Under the pieces are notes generated by a model. The model made no database searches. It was not told the DNA's origin and was given only the letters and a program-made list of their open reading frames with translations. A stretch of DNA of 37,026 bases, from contig JABJGO010000052.1 of the NCBI GenBank assembly GCA_018662225.1, forward strand, positions 1 to 37,026, read 5' to 3'. The translations under genes were made by a program, and so were the position numbers. This DNA comes from Rhodospirillales bacterium (lineage in GTDB: Bacteria > Pseudomonadota > Alphaproteobacteria > Rhodospirillales > Casp-alpha2). Of this stretch, positions 8,827 to 15,411 are shown in pieces; position 1 is the stretch's first letter; the number at the start of each line of letters is the position of its first letter.

Positions 8827-9113
8827 GAACCGTCTCCTTCAACCTTGGGTGCCGGCTCGCCGGTCTTGTAGAATGCGAGGAACTCATCAGACACCGTGTC
8901 ACGCACCGCATTGAACCAACGGCGGCAACCTTGGGCATGCATCCAACGTTCATAGTGAATGCCTTTGGTGTTCTTGCGGGTGTAGATGTAATCACCCCAC
9001 TCTGCATCGCTCTGGGTTGCGGGTTCCAGAGGCCGTGCGATATGGCCTTCACCACCGGCGGCAAATTCTGTCAGGTCGCGATCACCGCACCAGGGACATT
9101 TGATTGTAAGCAT
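8823..9113 (-). CDS. soxD: Sarcosine oxidase subunit delta
   Basis: A 96-residue zinc-binding subunit of heterotetrameric sarcosine oxidase. The zinc ligands known for the family are all present: Cys6 and Cys9 in IKCPWCGDRD, His59 and Cys63 in RWMHAQGCRRWF. Typical SoxD sequence lies between them (EFAAGGEGHIARP, DYIYTRKNTKG). A GGGGAG ribosome-binding site precedes the ATG. It lies between soxB (16-base gap) and soxA (four-base overlap), the usual gene order. The subunit is structural and is needed for assembly of the alpha-beta-gamma-delta complex. Confidence 0.95.
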   Translation of the reverse strand: MLTIKCPWCGDRDLTEFAAGGEGHIARPLEPATQSDAEWGDYIYTRKNTKGIHYERWMHAQGCRRWFNAVRDTVSDEFLAFYKTGEPAPKVEGDGS

Positions 9114-9129
9114 TTCTTATCTCCCCGCT

Positions 9130-10386
9130 TTAGTGAGCGACGGCGGCGGCTGCCGCTTCGTCGATGAGTGCACCGGTGTGGAACCGGTCCATGGCAAACG
9201 GTGCGGCGATGTCATGCATCTCACCTTTTGCCAGCGATGCGGCGAACACATGACCGGAACCCGGCGTGGCTTTAAAGCCGCCCGTACCCCAGCCCACGTT
9301 GAACATCATGTTCTCAACCGGCGTCTTGGTGATAACCGGGGACCGATCAATGGTCACGTCGGTAATCCCGCCCCACTGGCGCATCATGCGCACGCGGGAG
9401 AATATGGGGTACAGTTCAATCACCGGGCCGACCACGTGTTCCACCTGATCGAAACAGCCGCGCTGTGAATAGGATATATACGGATCACCCGACCCGCCGA
9501 TGACCAACTCGCCCTTATCTGATTGGGATATATAGGCATGCACCGTGTTGGACATGACCACCACGTCAATGACGGGTTTCATGGGCTCTGACACAAAAGC
9601 CTGTAGCGGGAATGATTCGATGGGCAGGCGGAAGCCCGCCATTTCAGCCGTCACGCCGGAATGGCCGGCCGTGACCACACCAACTTTACCGGCGCCGATG
9701 TTGCCGCGTGTGGTCTGAACGCCACGGACCACGCCGTTCTCAATATCAAAGCCGGTCACTTCGCATTTTTGGATAATATCCACGCCCAGCGCATCCGCCG
9801 CGCGCGCGTAGCCCCACGCCACCGCGTCATGGCGGGCGGTGCCGCCGCGACGCTGTAACACGCCGCCCATGACCGGATAGCGGCAACCCAAATTCATAAA
9901 GGGCACCAACTGCTGGCACTGGCCGGGGGTCAGCATTTCGGCATCAATACCGTTCATAAAGTTGGAATTACCCCGGCGCTGGATTTCCTGCATGTCGTGC
10001 ACGTTATGCGCCAGATGCAAAAGCCCGCGCGGGCTGAACATGACGTTGTAATTCAGTTCCTGAGACAGGTTCTCCCACAGGTTCACCGCATGGTCATAAA
10101 TAGCCGCAGACTCGTCCCACAGATAGTTGGACCTGACGATGGTGGTGTTACGGCCCGTATTGCCGCCACCCAACCAGCCTTTTTCCAGCACGGCCACATT
10201 GGTGATGCCGTGCTCCTTCGCGAGGTAATAAGCCGTCGCCAGACCATGCCCACCGCCGCCGATGATCACCACGTCATAGGCTGATTTGGGGTCCGGACTG
10301 CGCCACTGCGCCTCCCAACCTTCATGATAGCTCAGCGCATTACGCACGAGTGAAAAAATGGAGTACTTACTTTTGGGATTAGCCAT
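9130..10386 (-). CDS. soxB: Sarcosine oxidase subunit beta
   Basis: The catalytic beta subunit, 418 residues. SKYSIFSLVRNAL is the standard SoxB N-terminus. The FAD site is YDVVIIGGGGHGLATAYYLA (residues 37-56), followed by LEKGWLGGGNTGRNTTIVRS. His186 in RRGGTARHDAVAWG aligns with the histidine that carries covalent FMN in characterised enzymes. A second flavin contact near the end is NVGWGTGGFKATPGSGHVFA. Sarcosine is oxidised here and electrons pass to the covalent FMN that reacts with oxygen. It is the first gene of the operon. The leader holds paired TGACAG sequences and a short inverted repeat that may be a regulator site. The sequence fits true sarcosine oxidase; the related N-methylglutamate dehydrogenase genes normally sit with N-methylglutamate synthase genes, which are absent here. 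Confidence 0.95.
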   Translation of the reverse strand: MANPKSKYSIFSLVRNALSYHEGWEAQWRSPDPKSAYDVVIIGGGGHGLATAYYLAKEHGITNVAVLEKGWLGGGNTGRNTTIVRSNYLWDESAAIYDHAVNLWENLSQELNYNVMFSPRGLLHLAHNVHDMQEIQRRGNSNFMNGIDAEMLTPGQCQQLVPFMNLGCRYPVMGGVLQRRGGTARHDAVAWGYARAADALGVDIIQKCEVTGFDIENGVVRGVQTTRGNIGAGKVGVVTAGHSGVTAEMAGFRLPIESFPLQAFVSEPMKPVIDVVVMSNTVHAYISQSDKGELVIGGSGDPYISYSQRGCFDQVEHVVGPVIELYPIFSRVRMMRQWGGITDVTIDRSPVITKTPVENMMFNVGWGTGGFKATPGSGHVFAASLAKGEMHDIAAPFAMDRFHTGALIDEAAAAAVAH

Positions 10387-10564
10387 AACCCGCGATCCTG
10401 TTCCAATAACTCAAGTTCAAGGCCGGGAGCATACACCACCAGCCAACCCAAGATAACCAGATTCCGCCTCTTTAGAGCATGAATACACCAGTCGGGTATG
10501 GGGGGTGAATGGGACGTGATTAACAATTCAACCATGGCTGACAGTTTACTATTCCAAATATCCT

Positions 10565-10578
10565 GACAGAATACTGTC
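10565..10578. promoter_or_regulatory. Inverted repeat between soxB and a divergent membrane-protein gene
   Basis: GACAG-AATA-CTGTC is a perfect 5-bp inverted repeat. A second TGACAG lies 25 bases to the left (10539-10544). The position between two divergent starts suits an operator. The bound protein is unknown; the GlxA-family regulator at 14040 is the nearest plausible candidate. Confidence 0.3.
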
Positions 10579-10603
10579 TCCGCAAATATTACTCGGGCAC
10601 CGA

Positions 10604-11044
10604 ATGAAGCTGAACGTAAAAGATATTCCGCCGCCGCTTTCGGACCGGACTTTAAAGCATGGACGTCACGTTATGACGGTGGCGGGTATTATCCTGGTGC
10701 TGGCCTGGATTCCGGGTTGGGATTTACTCACGTTGGATCCTTTTGGGTACAAGATTGATGTGACCATGGCGCTGCTCATCTGGGCCTTGTTGAGCGGCAT
10801 TCTTGTGTATTTTACATTCCATTTATATACCGGCGTGCAGGCACAGTTACCGGCCTGGTTAAAACACTTCGCGGTACATCTGGAGAAATTTGAAAACGGC
10901 GACAGGACACCCATTCCCGATGCGATAGGGCATATGGCACGGCGCGCTTTGTGGTCGGGTAAATCCCTGCCACTGCTCACGGCGACCATCGCCCTGATTG
11001 TGGCAATATCGGAAATCCTACCGCTTATTGTATCCGCCGGGTAG
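10604..11044 (+). CDS. Uncharacterised small membrane protein
   Basis: A 146-residue protein I do not recognise. It has three probable membrane helices: about residues 24-41 (VMTVAGIILVLAWIPGW), 54-75 (VTMALLIWALLSGILVYFTF) and 122-144 (LPLLTATIALIVAISEILPL). Between the second and third is a polar loop of about 45 residues rich in charged amino acids. The N-terminus is proline-rich (KDIPPPLSD). No catalytic motif is visible. It is divergent from soxB and runs toward the toxin-antitoxin operon. The ATG lies about 25 bases after the inverted repeat in the shared upstream region. Codon use looks like its neighbours, so I take it as real. Confidence 0.6.
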   Translation: MKLNVKDIPPPLSDRTLKHGRHVMTVAGIILVLAWIPGWDLLTLDPFGYKIDVTMALLIWALLSGILVYFTFHLYTGVQAQLPAWLKHFAVHLEKFENGDRTPIPDAIGHMARRALWSGKSLPLLTATIALIVAISEILPLIVSAG

Positions 11045-11063
11045 TTGGGCACGGAGCTTTTAG

Positions 11064-11402
11064 CTACAGGCTCGCTCGAATACGTTCCACCGCCACCTTC
11101 AACGGCTTCAAATCCTTCTCAACCGTCTCCCAAAGCACCACAGGATAGGTGCTGTGATAATCATGCCGTAGCACATTTCCAATTCCAGCGATGGCTTTCC
11201 ATGGAATATCGGGTTCTTTGTCTTTGAATTCCTGAGGCAGACCTCGGCTTGCCTCTGATATGATTTCCAGATTGCGTTCCAGCAACTGACGGGCGCGGCG
11301 ATCGTTTCGAAAGGATTCAAAATCCAATCCCTGCATATCTGCCTCGATATTGGCGATAGCCTCAAGAATATGCTCAATGTAGACGCTGGTGTTTTTAACC
11401 AT
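11064..11402 (-). CDS. HepT-like HEPN toxin (DUF86)
   Basis: A 112-residue HEPN-domain protein of the HepT/DUF86 family, the ribonuclease-like toxin of type VII (HEPN/MNT) toxin-antitoxin systems. It is helical throughout; family landmarks are VYIEHILEAIANIE, LLERNLEIISEASRGLP and IPWKAIAGIGNVLRHDYHS. The active-site motif of characterised HepT is RX4HXY, in which the tyrosine is adenylylated by the MntA partner. Here H80 and Y82 are present, but the position of the usual arginine (five before H80) is Gly75, with Arg79 adjacent to the histidine. The variant may be inactive or may use Arg79. The start overlaps the stop of the antitoxin gene by one base (TGATG), as expected for a coupled antitoxin-toxin pair. 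Confidence 0.85.
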   Translation of the reverse strand: MVKNTSVYIEHILEAIANIEADMQGLDFESFRNDRRARQLLERNLEIISEASRGLPQEFKDKEPDIPWKAIAGIGNVLRHDYHSTYPVVLWETVEKDLKPLKVAVERIRASL

Positions 11403-11836
11403 CAGAAAACAACTCCGGCTTCACGAAATACATCGTCACGAATGATCGGTTCTATACCGTCCCGTGTGACCAAATCTACCGGATGACCGAGCGCCTCGGC
11501 GATCAAATCCTTGATGATCAGCATATCAACAAGGCTAACCCGGTTGTCGGGTTTGAAATCTACCAGCACATCAATGTCACTGTCCGGTCCCGCCGTGCCG
11601 TGCAAGACGGAGCCAAACAACGCTACGGAGGTGATACCGTGTTCCCGCAGCACTGGTTCCAGGCCGCGCAACTGCGCCATGATCAGGTCTTTTGACGGTG
11701 CCTCAGCGGGCAGATCGTCGCGCTTCACCAGCATGCGCATAGCTTCCCGCACCACTTCGCTGGCGTTGTTATAGAGTCCGCTCGCCACCTTGCCTCGGAT
11801 GAATTCTTCCAGCTTGGGCGTGAGTGAAACATTCAT
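11402..11836 (-). CDS. MNT-type nucleotidyltransferase antitoxin with N-terminal ParD-like domain
   Basis: A 144-residue two-domain antitoxin. Residues 1-45 (MNVSLTPKLEEFIRGKVASG, then LYNNASEVVREAMRMLVKRD) match the ribbon-helix-helix domain of ParD/CopG antitoxins, which binds DNA and usually a RelE/ParE toxin. Residues 60-140 are a minimal nucleotidyltransferase: GS at 75-76, ten residues, then D87-x-D89 (GSX10DXD), and D121 as the third acidic ligand (HPVDLVT). In known HEPN/MNT pairs this domain adenylylates and neutralises HepT. The fusion supplies the DNA-binding part that MNT antitoxins normally lack, so it likely autorepresses. GAGGTGA lies six bases before the ATG, and a perfect inverted repeat overlaps the promoter upstream. 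The family assignments are firm; the autoregulation is inference. Confidence 0.85.
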   Translation of the reverse strand: MNVSLTPKLEEFIRGKVASGLYNNASEVVREAMRMLVKRDDLPAEAPSKDLIMAQLRGLEPVLREHGITSVALFGSVLHGTAGPDSDIDVLVDFKPDNRVSLVDMLIIKDLIAEALGHPVDLVTRDGIEPIIRDDVFREAGVVF

Positions 11837-11867
11837 ACTAAATCACCTCATCTATTTTCATATGCTT

Positions 11868-11897
11868 ATTATAACAAAGATTGTTATATATTGTTAT
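11868..11897 (-). promoter_or_regulatory. Promoter and palindromic operator of the ParD-MNT/HepT operon
   Basis: On the minus strand a perfect -10 hexamer TATAAT (11868-11873) lies about 32 bases before the antitoxin start. Next to it is the perfect inverted repeat ATAACAA-AGA-TTGTTAT (11871-11887), and a third copy of TTGTTAT follows at 11891-11897. An operator overlapping the -10 and spacer is typical of autoregulated toxin-antitoxin operons. The -35 is weak, and the protein-DNA match is inferred. Confidence 0.55.
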
Positions 11898-11976
11898 TAA
11901 AATGTGACTGGACGACAAAGTGATTGGTGCTGCTATACTCCGGCAACTCAACAAGAACCTATACGGGAGCCCCCTC

Positions 11977-12738
11977 ATGATCCGCACTACCCTAATCGCC
12001 CTAACCCTCATCACCCTGCTCGGCGCGCCCGCCACCCAGGCCGCTGAGCTTTCCCCCACGCTGGAAAAGCTGAAAGCCGCGATGGCGATGGATCATCGTA
12101 GTGACAAGAACACCGCGCGCGATGATAACCGGGAACCGTTGAAGGCTATGGATTTCTGTGGTTTGCGGGATGATATGACGGTGATCGAGTTTGGCCCCGG
12201 TGGCGGCTGGTACACCGAAATTCTGGGGCCGGTCTTACAGGAAAAAGGCGCGCTCTATATCGCCAACAAAGCCAAGTGGCTGGAGCGGCTGGATGATTTG
12301 CTGGCCCGTGATTTTATGAGTGCGGTGAAAAAGCATCCTATCGATATTGGCTGGGTTTCAGACGAGCACCGGTTTGATGTGGGCGATATCGTCTTCGATA
12401 TGAAGAATGCTGATCTGGCGCTGAATATTCGCGAGTATCATAACTTCGATACCGAAGGTGCCGCCAAGTTGAGTGCAGCGCTGTTTGCCGCGCTTAAATC
12501 CGGTGGATATTACTGCATCATTGATCATACCCGCCGTCATATGGAATCTGACAATGCGGAAAACGGCCGCCGGGTCGATCCGGTCGATTTGATCAAGCAG
12601 GTCCAAGCCACCGGGTTCCAGTTTGTTGACTGGTCCGATATGTTCTTCAAAGCCGATGATGAGTTGCGCTATGAAGTGGGTCGCAAGACCGTTACCGGCA
12701 ACACAGATCGCTTTGCACTGTTGTTTATGAAGCCCTGA
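11977..12738 (+). CDS. Exported class I SAM-dependent methyltransferase (COG4798-like)
   Basis: A 253-residue protein with a Sec signal peptide: MIRTTLIALTLITLLGAPAT then QAAEL, with cleavage probably after QAA. The mature domain has a class I methyltransferase fold: motif I is VIEFGPGGGWYTEIL, the acidic post-II region is DVGDIVFDMKNADLALNIRE, and YYCIIDHTRRH with the C-terminal FALLFMKP strand completes the sheet. This combination fits the 'predicted methyltransferase' family COG4798, whose members often carry signal peptides; their substrates are unknown, and how SAM would reach the periplasm is unclear. The frame opens at 11920, but GGGAG lies eight bases before ATG 11977, and that start begins directly with the signal peptide. 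It is divergent from the toxin-antitoxin operon. Confidence 0.75.
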   Translation: MIRTTLIALTLITLLGAPATQAAELSPTLEKLKAAMAMDHRSDKNTARDDNREPLKAMDFCGLRDDMTVIEFGPGGGWYTEILGPVLQEKGALYIANKAKWLERLDDLLARDFMSAVKKHPIDIGWVSDEHRFDVGDIVFDMKNADLALNIREYHNFDTEGAAKLSAALFAALKSGGYYCIIDHTRRHMESDNAENGRRVDPVDLIKQVQATGFQFVDWSDMFFKADDELRYEVGRKTVTGNTDRFALLFMKP

Positions 12739-12752
12739 TTGATGCCCGATTC

Positions 12753-12977
12753 ATGAAAGATAGAGAACGCCGGGACTCTGAGCGCCGAGATAACGATCGG
12801 CGCGATGACGAACGGCGTTCTGATGACCGGCGATCAGAAGCTACATCGAAATGGGAAGGCTTTGAGCGCCGGGCCAGCCAGCGGCGCGAGATACAAGACC
12901 GGCGCGACGTGGAGCGGCGCGAACAGGATCGCCGCGAACAGGATGCCATCATCGATGATGCATGGCCGTTACGTTAA
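12753..12977 (+). CDS. Arg/Asp/Glu pentapeptide-repeat protein
   Basis: A 74-residue highly charged protein made of imperfect five-residue units of the form [DE]RR[DSE]x. Residues 4-27 run ERRDS-ERRDN-DRRDD-ERRSD-DRRSE. After a short spacer with one Trp (SKWEGFERRAS) a second block follows (DRRDV, ERREQ, DRREQ). It ends IIDDAWPLR. I do not recognise a family. The pattern suggests a long charged helix or a disordered polyampholyte, possibly RNA- or phosphate-binding. The ATG is 14 bases after the methyltransferase stop, without a strong ribosome-binding site. The stop overlaps that of the convergent transporter gene. The reverse frame is also open because of the repeats, so coding is likely but not certain. 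Confidence 0.5.
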   Translation: MKDRERRDSERRDNDRRDDERRSDDRRSEATSKWEGFERRASQRREIQDRRDVERREQDRREQDAIIDDAWPLR

Positions 12978-13954
12978 TCCTCGGTTTTCTCCGCGTTTTC
13001 GGTGTGTTTCTTGCGTTCCCGCCACACGATCAGCAGGCCACCCGCCACAATAAAAAATGCGCCGGGGAACAGGGCGTCGAATGGCGTTTCGCCAAAAAAA
13101 TACCAGCCCAGAACAAATGAGAACGGGATGCCGAAGTATTCAAACGGCGCCAGATTGCTGGGCATGGTCAGCCGGTACGACATGATCATCACCAACACCG
13201 CCAAGCCGCCCGCCGTCCCCATAGCCACCAGCCATAACCAGTCCACGGCTAATTCCACGGGCACGAACCCGCTGGTCGTCACCATCAGCACAGTGGAACC
13301 GAACACCGCCCCGGCGGTGGAGTAAAGATTGATGGTGGCACTGGGCACCGACTGGTCAATCAGGCGCACGCTGATACTGGTCAGCGCATAGCCCAATGCC
13401 GCACCGACCGGCAACAATGCGTAGATCGTAAAGATGTCGGAACCCGGCTGCATCACCAGCATAATACCGATGAACCCAACAGCCACCGCCGCCCATTGCC
13501 ATGGCCCCACCCGGTGGCCGAGAACGGGGATGGAAAGCGTGGTCACGAACAACGGCCCGGCGAAGGACAGCGTGGCCGCGGTGGCAAATTCCAGCTTCAT
13601 CAGCGAGGTGTAGAAAAAGAACTGGGCCATGGTCACGAACAAGCCACGTCCCAGCGCCAACTTCCACTGTCTTATCCAAAGGGGTCGCCCCAGCCGGTGC
13701 CAGTCGCGCGATAAAAACAGCACAACCAGATTGGGCAAAATTCCGAATATATTACGAAATACGGCCAGTTGTTGAACCGGATAGCGGTCGCCCATGTGCT
13801 TGATCATGGCGGCCTGCACATCAAACAGGAACATGGCCAAAAGGATCAGAAAGATCGCCAGCCCGAAGCGGTCACCGGTATCAAATTTGGTTTGGTCGCC
13901 TGACATTTTTTTGCCCTTGGGCGTGTTCGGGGGCGTGTTCGGGGGTTTACTCAC
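12974..13954 (-). CDS. EamA/DMT-family membrane transporter
   Basis: A drug/metabolite-type transporter of about 326 residues with ten predicted membrane helices in two EamA halves. The first half begins at FGLAIFLILLAMFLFDVQAA and contains AVFRNIFGILPNLVVLF and EFATAATLSFAGPLFVTTLS. The second half contains GAALGYALTSISVRLID and MPSNLAPFEYFGIPFSFVLG, ending in a basic cytoplasmic tail. The family exports or exchanges amino acids and small metabolites. The start is GTG 13954, which overlaps the stop of a 27-codon upstream frame; ATG 13906 (MSGDQTKF), preceded by AAGGGC, is an alternative that would remove a PNTPPNTP repeat leader. It is downstream of the GlxA-family regulator gene on the same strand and probably in its operon. 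The substrate is unknown. Confidence 0.85.
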   Translation of the reverse strand: MSKPPNTPPNTPKGKKMSGDQTKFDTGDRFGLAIFLILLAMFLFDVQAAMIKHMGDRYPVQQLAVFRNIFGILPNLVVLFLSRDWHRLGRPLWIRQWKLALGRGLFVTMAQFFFYTSLMKLEFATAATLSFAGPLFVTTLSIPVLGHRVGPWQWAAVAVGFIGIMLVMQPGSDIFTIYALLPVGAALGYALTSISVRLIDQSVPSATINLYSTAGAVFGSTVLMVTTSGFVPVELAVDWLWLVAMGTAGGLAVLVMIMSYRLTMPSNLAPFEYFGIPFSFVLGWYFFGETPFDALFPGAFFIVAGGLLIVWRERKKHTENAEKTED

Positions 13955-14030
13955 GCGCCATTAAACCTGAATTCATATATGGATGGCTCATGTCTAAAAC
14001 GGGTTGAAGGGTGATGTTGCCCAGCTTCAT
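13947..14030 (-). CDS. Small 27-codon frame between regulator and transporter (possible leader peptide or gene remnant)
   Basis: On the minus strand ATG 14030 is preceded by the strong ribosome-binding site AGGAGGGTGCC, which overlaps the stop of the GlxA-family gene. It encodes MKLGNITLQPVLDMSHPYMN and then SGLMARE before TAA at 13947. That stop overlaps the GTG start of the transporter (GTGAGTAA), so it could couple translation of the transporter. The N-terminal MKLGNITLQPVLD resembles starts of MBL-fold hydrolases, so it could also be the remnant of a truncated gene. No function is assigned. Confidence 0.35.
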   Translation of the reverse strand: MKLGNITLQPVLDMSHPYMNSGLMARE

Positions 14031-14039
14031 GGCACCCTC

Positions 14040-15086
14040 CTAATGCAGCTTGCTACTGGCAGGTCCGATAGAAACAGGCGCATCCTGTCGGTGTTCATTA
14101 CCCGCCGGTGAATTGCCCGCTAGTGCGTTCGCTGATTCCTGGCTGGGGGAATGACCGAACACTTCCTTGAACAGGCGCGAGAAATGCGCGGCATCGGAAA
14201 ACCCGCATTCCATGGCGACGTCGGTCACCGTGTATTTGCCCTGGCTCAACAAATGGCGGGCAAATTCCAGCCGCAGAGCCCGGTAGAAGACCTGTGGTGG
14301 TTGGTTCAGTTCCTGACGGAACACCCGGTCCAGCTGGCGGCGGGAAATGTTTACGCGGTTGGCAATCTCTTCAATCGGCAATGGATTGGACAAGTGCTGT
14401 TCCATCAAAATAGTAGCGCGCCTGACACGATCATTGGTTGCCGTCACGCCCAGCGGGGGGTGCGGTTGCGGGTCGCTGGCCGCTCGTGCGTGATCAGCAC
14501 CCAGAATATGCAGGCTTTTTTGTGCCCGCGCCCGACCGAAATGTCCCTCAATCAGCCATGCTGCCAAATCCGCAGAGGCCAACCCGGCGGCACAGGTGAT
14601 GCGCCGCCCGTCGACGACAAACAACTGGTCCGCCACCGGCGTTACGTCGCCTAACTCACCCAATAGTTCCTCGGCCAGTTCACGGTAATGAAACCAGCTA
14701 ATACAGCACCGCCGACCAGCCATCAGCCCGGCCCGGGCCAATTGTAACGATCCTGTACACAAGCCGATCAGCGTGACCCCGACCTTGTCCGCCGCGTGCA
14801 GGAAGTCTCGCACGCCGTCGCTCAGAACCTCGCCCCGGTGCAACAAGCCGCCGCACACCACGATGTAGTCGTACTGTTCGGGTTTGCTGAGGTCCTGTTC
14901 GCGCTGTATGCGCACGCCGCAACTGGCGGTAATACCGGTGGGGTCATCGCTCAGAAAGGCCCATTGACAATCCACCGGACGCGACCGATCACCTTCGTCG
15001 CCCGCCAGACGCAGCGCATCCACAAAGGTGGAAAATGCCGTCAACGTGAAGTGCGGCAGCAGAACAAATCCGAATTTGAGCGCCAT
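14040..15086 (-). CDS. GlxA-family transcriptional regulator (DJ-1/PfpI domain + AraC helix-turn-helix)
   Basis: A 348-residue regulator. Residues 4-190 form a DJ-1/PfpI-like amidase-type domain: KFGFVLLPHFTLTAFSTFVD, DYIVVCGGLLHRGEVL, and the elbow LIGLCTGSLQLARAGLMAG with Cys110. Residues from about 235 to 325 hold an AraC-type double helix-turn-helix (NPLPIEEIANRVNISRRQLD and YTVTDVAMECGFSDAAHFSR). Relatives in this subfamily (GbdR, CdhR, SouR) respond to glycine betaine, carnitine, dimethylglycine or sarcosine, which fits the neighbouring sarcosine oxidase and creatinase genes. ATG 15086 was chosen because it starts exactly at the domain; the upstream in-frame extension reads as low-complexity and overlaps the divergent small gene's leader. 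Assignment to the sarcosine/betaine regulon is inference. Confidence 0.87.
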   Translation of the reverse strand: MALKFGFVLLPHFTLTAFSTFVDALRLAGDEGDRSRPVDCQWAFLSDDPTGITASCGVRIQREQDLSKPEQYDYIVVCGGLLHRGEVLSDGVRDFLHAADKVGVTLIGLCTGSLQLARAGLMAGRRCCISWFHYRELAEELLGELGDVTPVADQLFVVDGRRITCAAGLASADLAAWLIEGHFGRARAQKSLHILGADHARAASDPQPHPPLGVTATNDRVRRATILMEQHLSNPLPIEEIANRVNISRRQLDRVFRQELNQPPQVFYRALRLEFARHLLSQGKYTVTDVAMECGFSDAAHFSRLFKEVFGHSPSQESANALAGNSPAGNEHRQDAPVSIGPASSKLH

Positions 15087-15162
15087 GGTTGGGGGACCTG
15101 ACTTATATTCAAGAAGATACCATGATCTTGCGTCAAATGGCTTGAGGCCGCAAGGTATTCGC

Positions 15163-15411
15163 ATGGAACTTGATGAAGACCCCGATGACGGCACAGAGCA
15201 GGAAATCGCCCGGCTGGAAGCCCTGGACCGGGAATTACACTATGCAGATGCCGAATTCGAGCACCAACAACGTCGGTACCGTGATCAGTTAGAGCGCAGC
15301 GGTACAGATCGAGCTTTCGCCGCGGATTGGGAACGCATTAACAGAAACCGAAAACGCATTGCCGTGGAACGAGCCGAAGTTGCGGAAAAATTAGCGACCC
15401 TGAAAGTCTAG
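15163..15411 (+). CDS. Small coiled-coil protein of unknown function
   Basis: An 82-residue acidic and basic helical protein (MELDEDPDDGTEQEIARLEA, RYRDQLERS, RINRNRKRIAVERAEV). Heptad-like spacing of Leu, Ile and Val with many Glu and Arg residues suggests a coiled coil over most of its length. No cysteine or catalytic motif is seen. AAGG lies about eight bases before ATG 15163; the frame extends upstream to 15028, but that part overlaps the regulator gene. It is divergent from the GlxA-family gene and its stop overlaps the end of creatinase by four bases. I do not recognise a family. Confidence 0.6.
   Translation: MELDEDPDDGTEQEIARLEALDRELHYADAEFEHQQRRYRDQLERSGTDRAFAADWERINRNRKRIAVERAEVAEKLATLKV

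Noticed and set aside
5223-10386. N-methylglutamate dehydrogenase (MgdABCD) instead of sarcosine oxidase
   Set aside because: The subunits are homologous, but gene order B-D-A-G, the SoxB N-terminus and SoxD zinc ligands match sarcosine oxidase, and N-methylglutamate synthase genes are absent.
10387-10603. Glycine riboswitch upstream of soxB
   Set aside because: I looked for the paired glycine-aptamer core in the soxB leader and do not see it; only short inverted repeats are present.
12725-12952. Minus-strand Ser/Arg-rich frame opposite the pentapeptide-repeat gene
   Set aside because: Its openness follows from the repeat on the other strand; it has no upstream signals and an implausible SRR composition.
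13924-13945. Short tandem repeat (two 12-base units) as a phase-variation tract
   Set aside because: Only two copies are present, they keep the frame (PNTPPNTP) and may lie before the true ATG start, so no switching role is supported.
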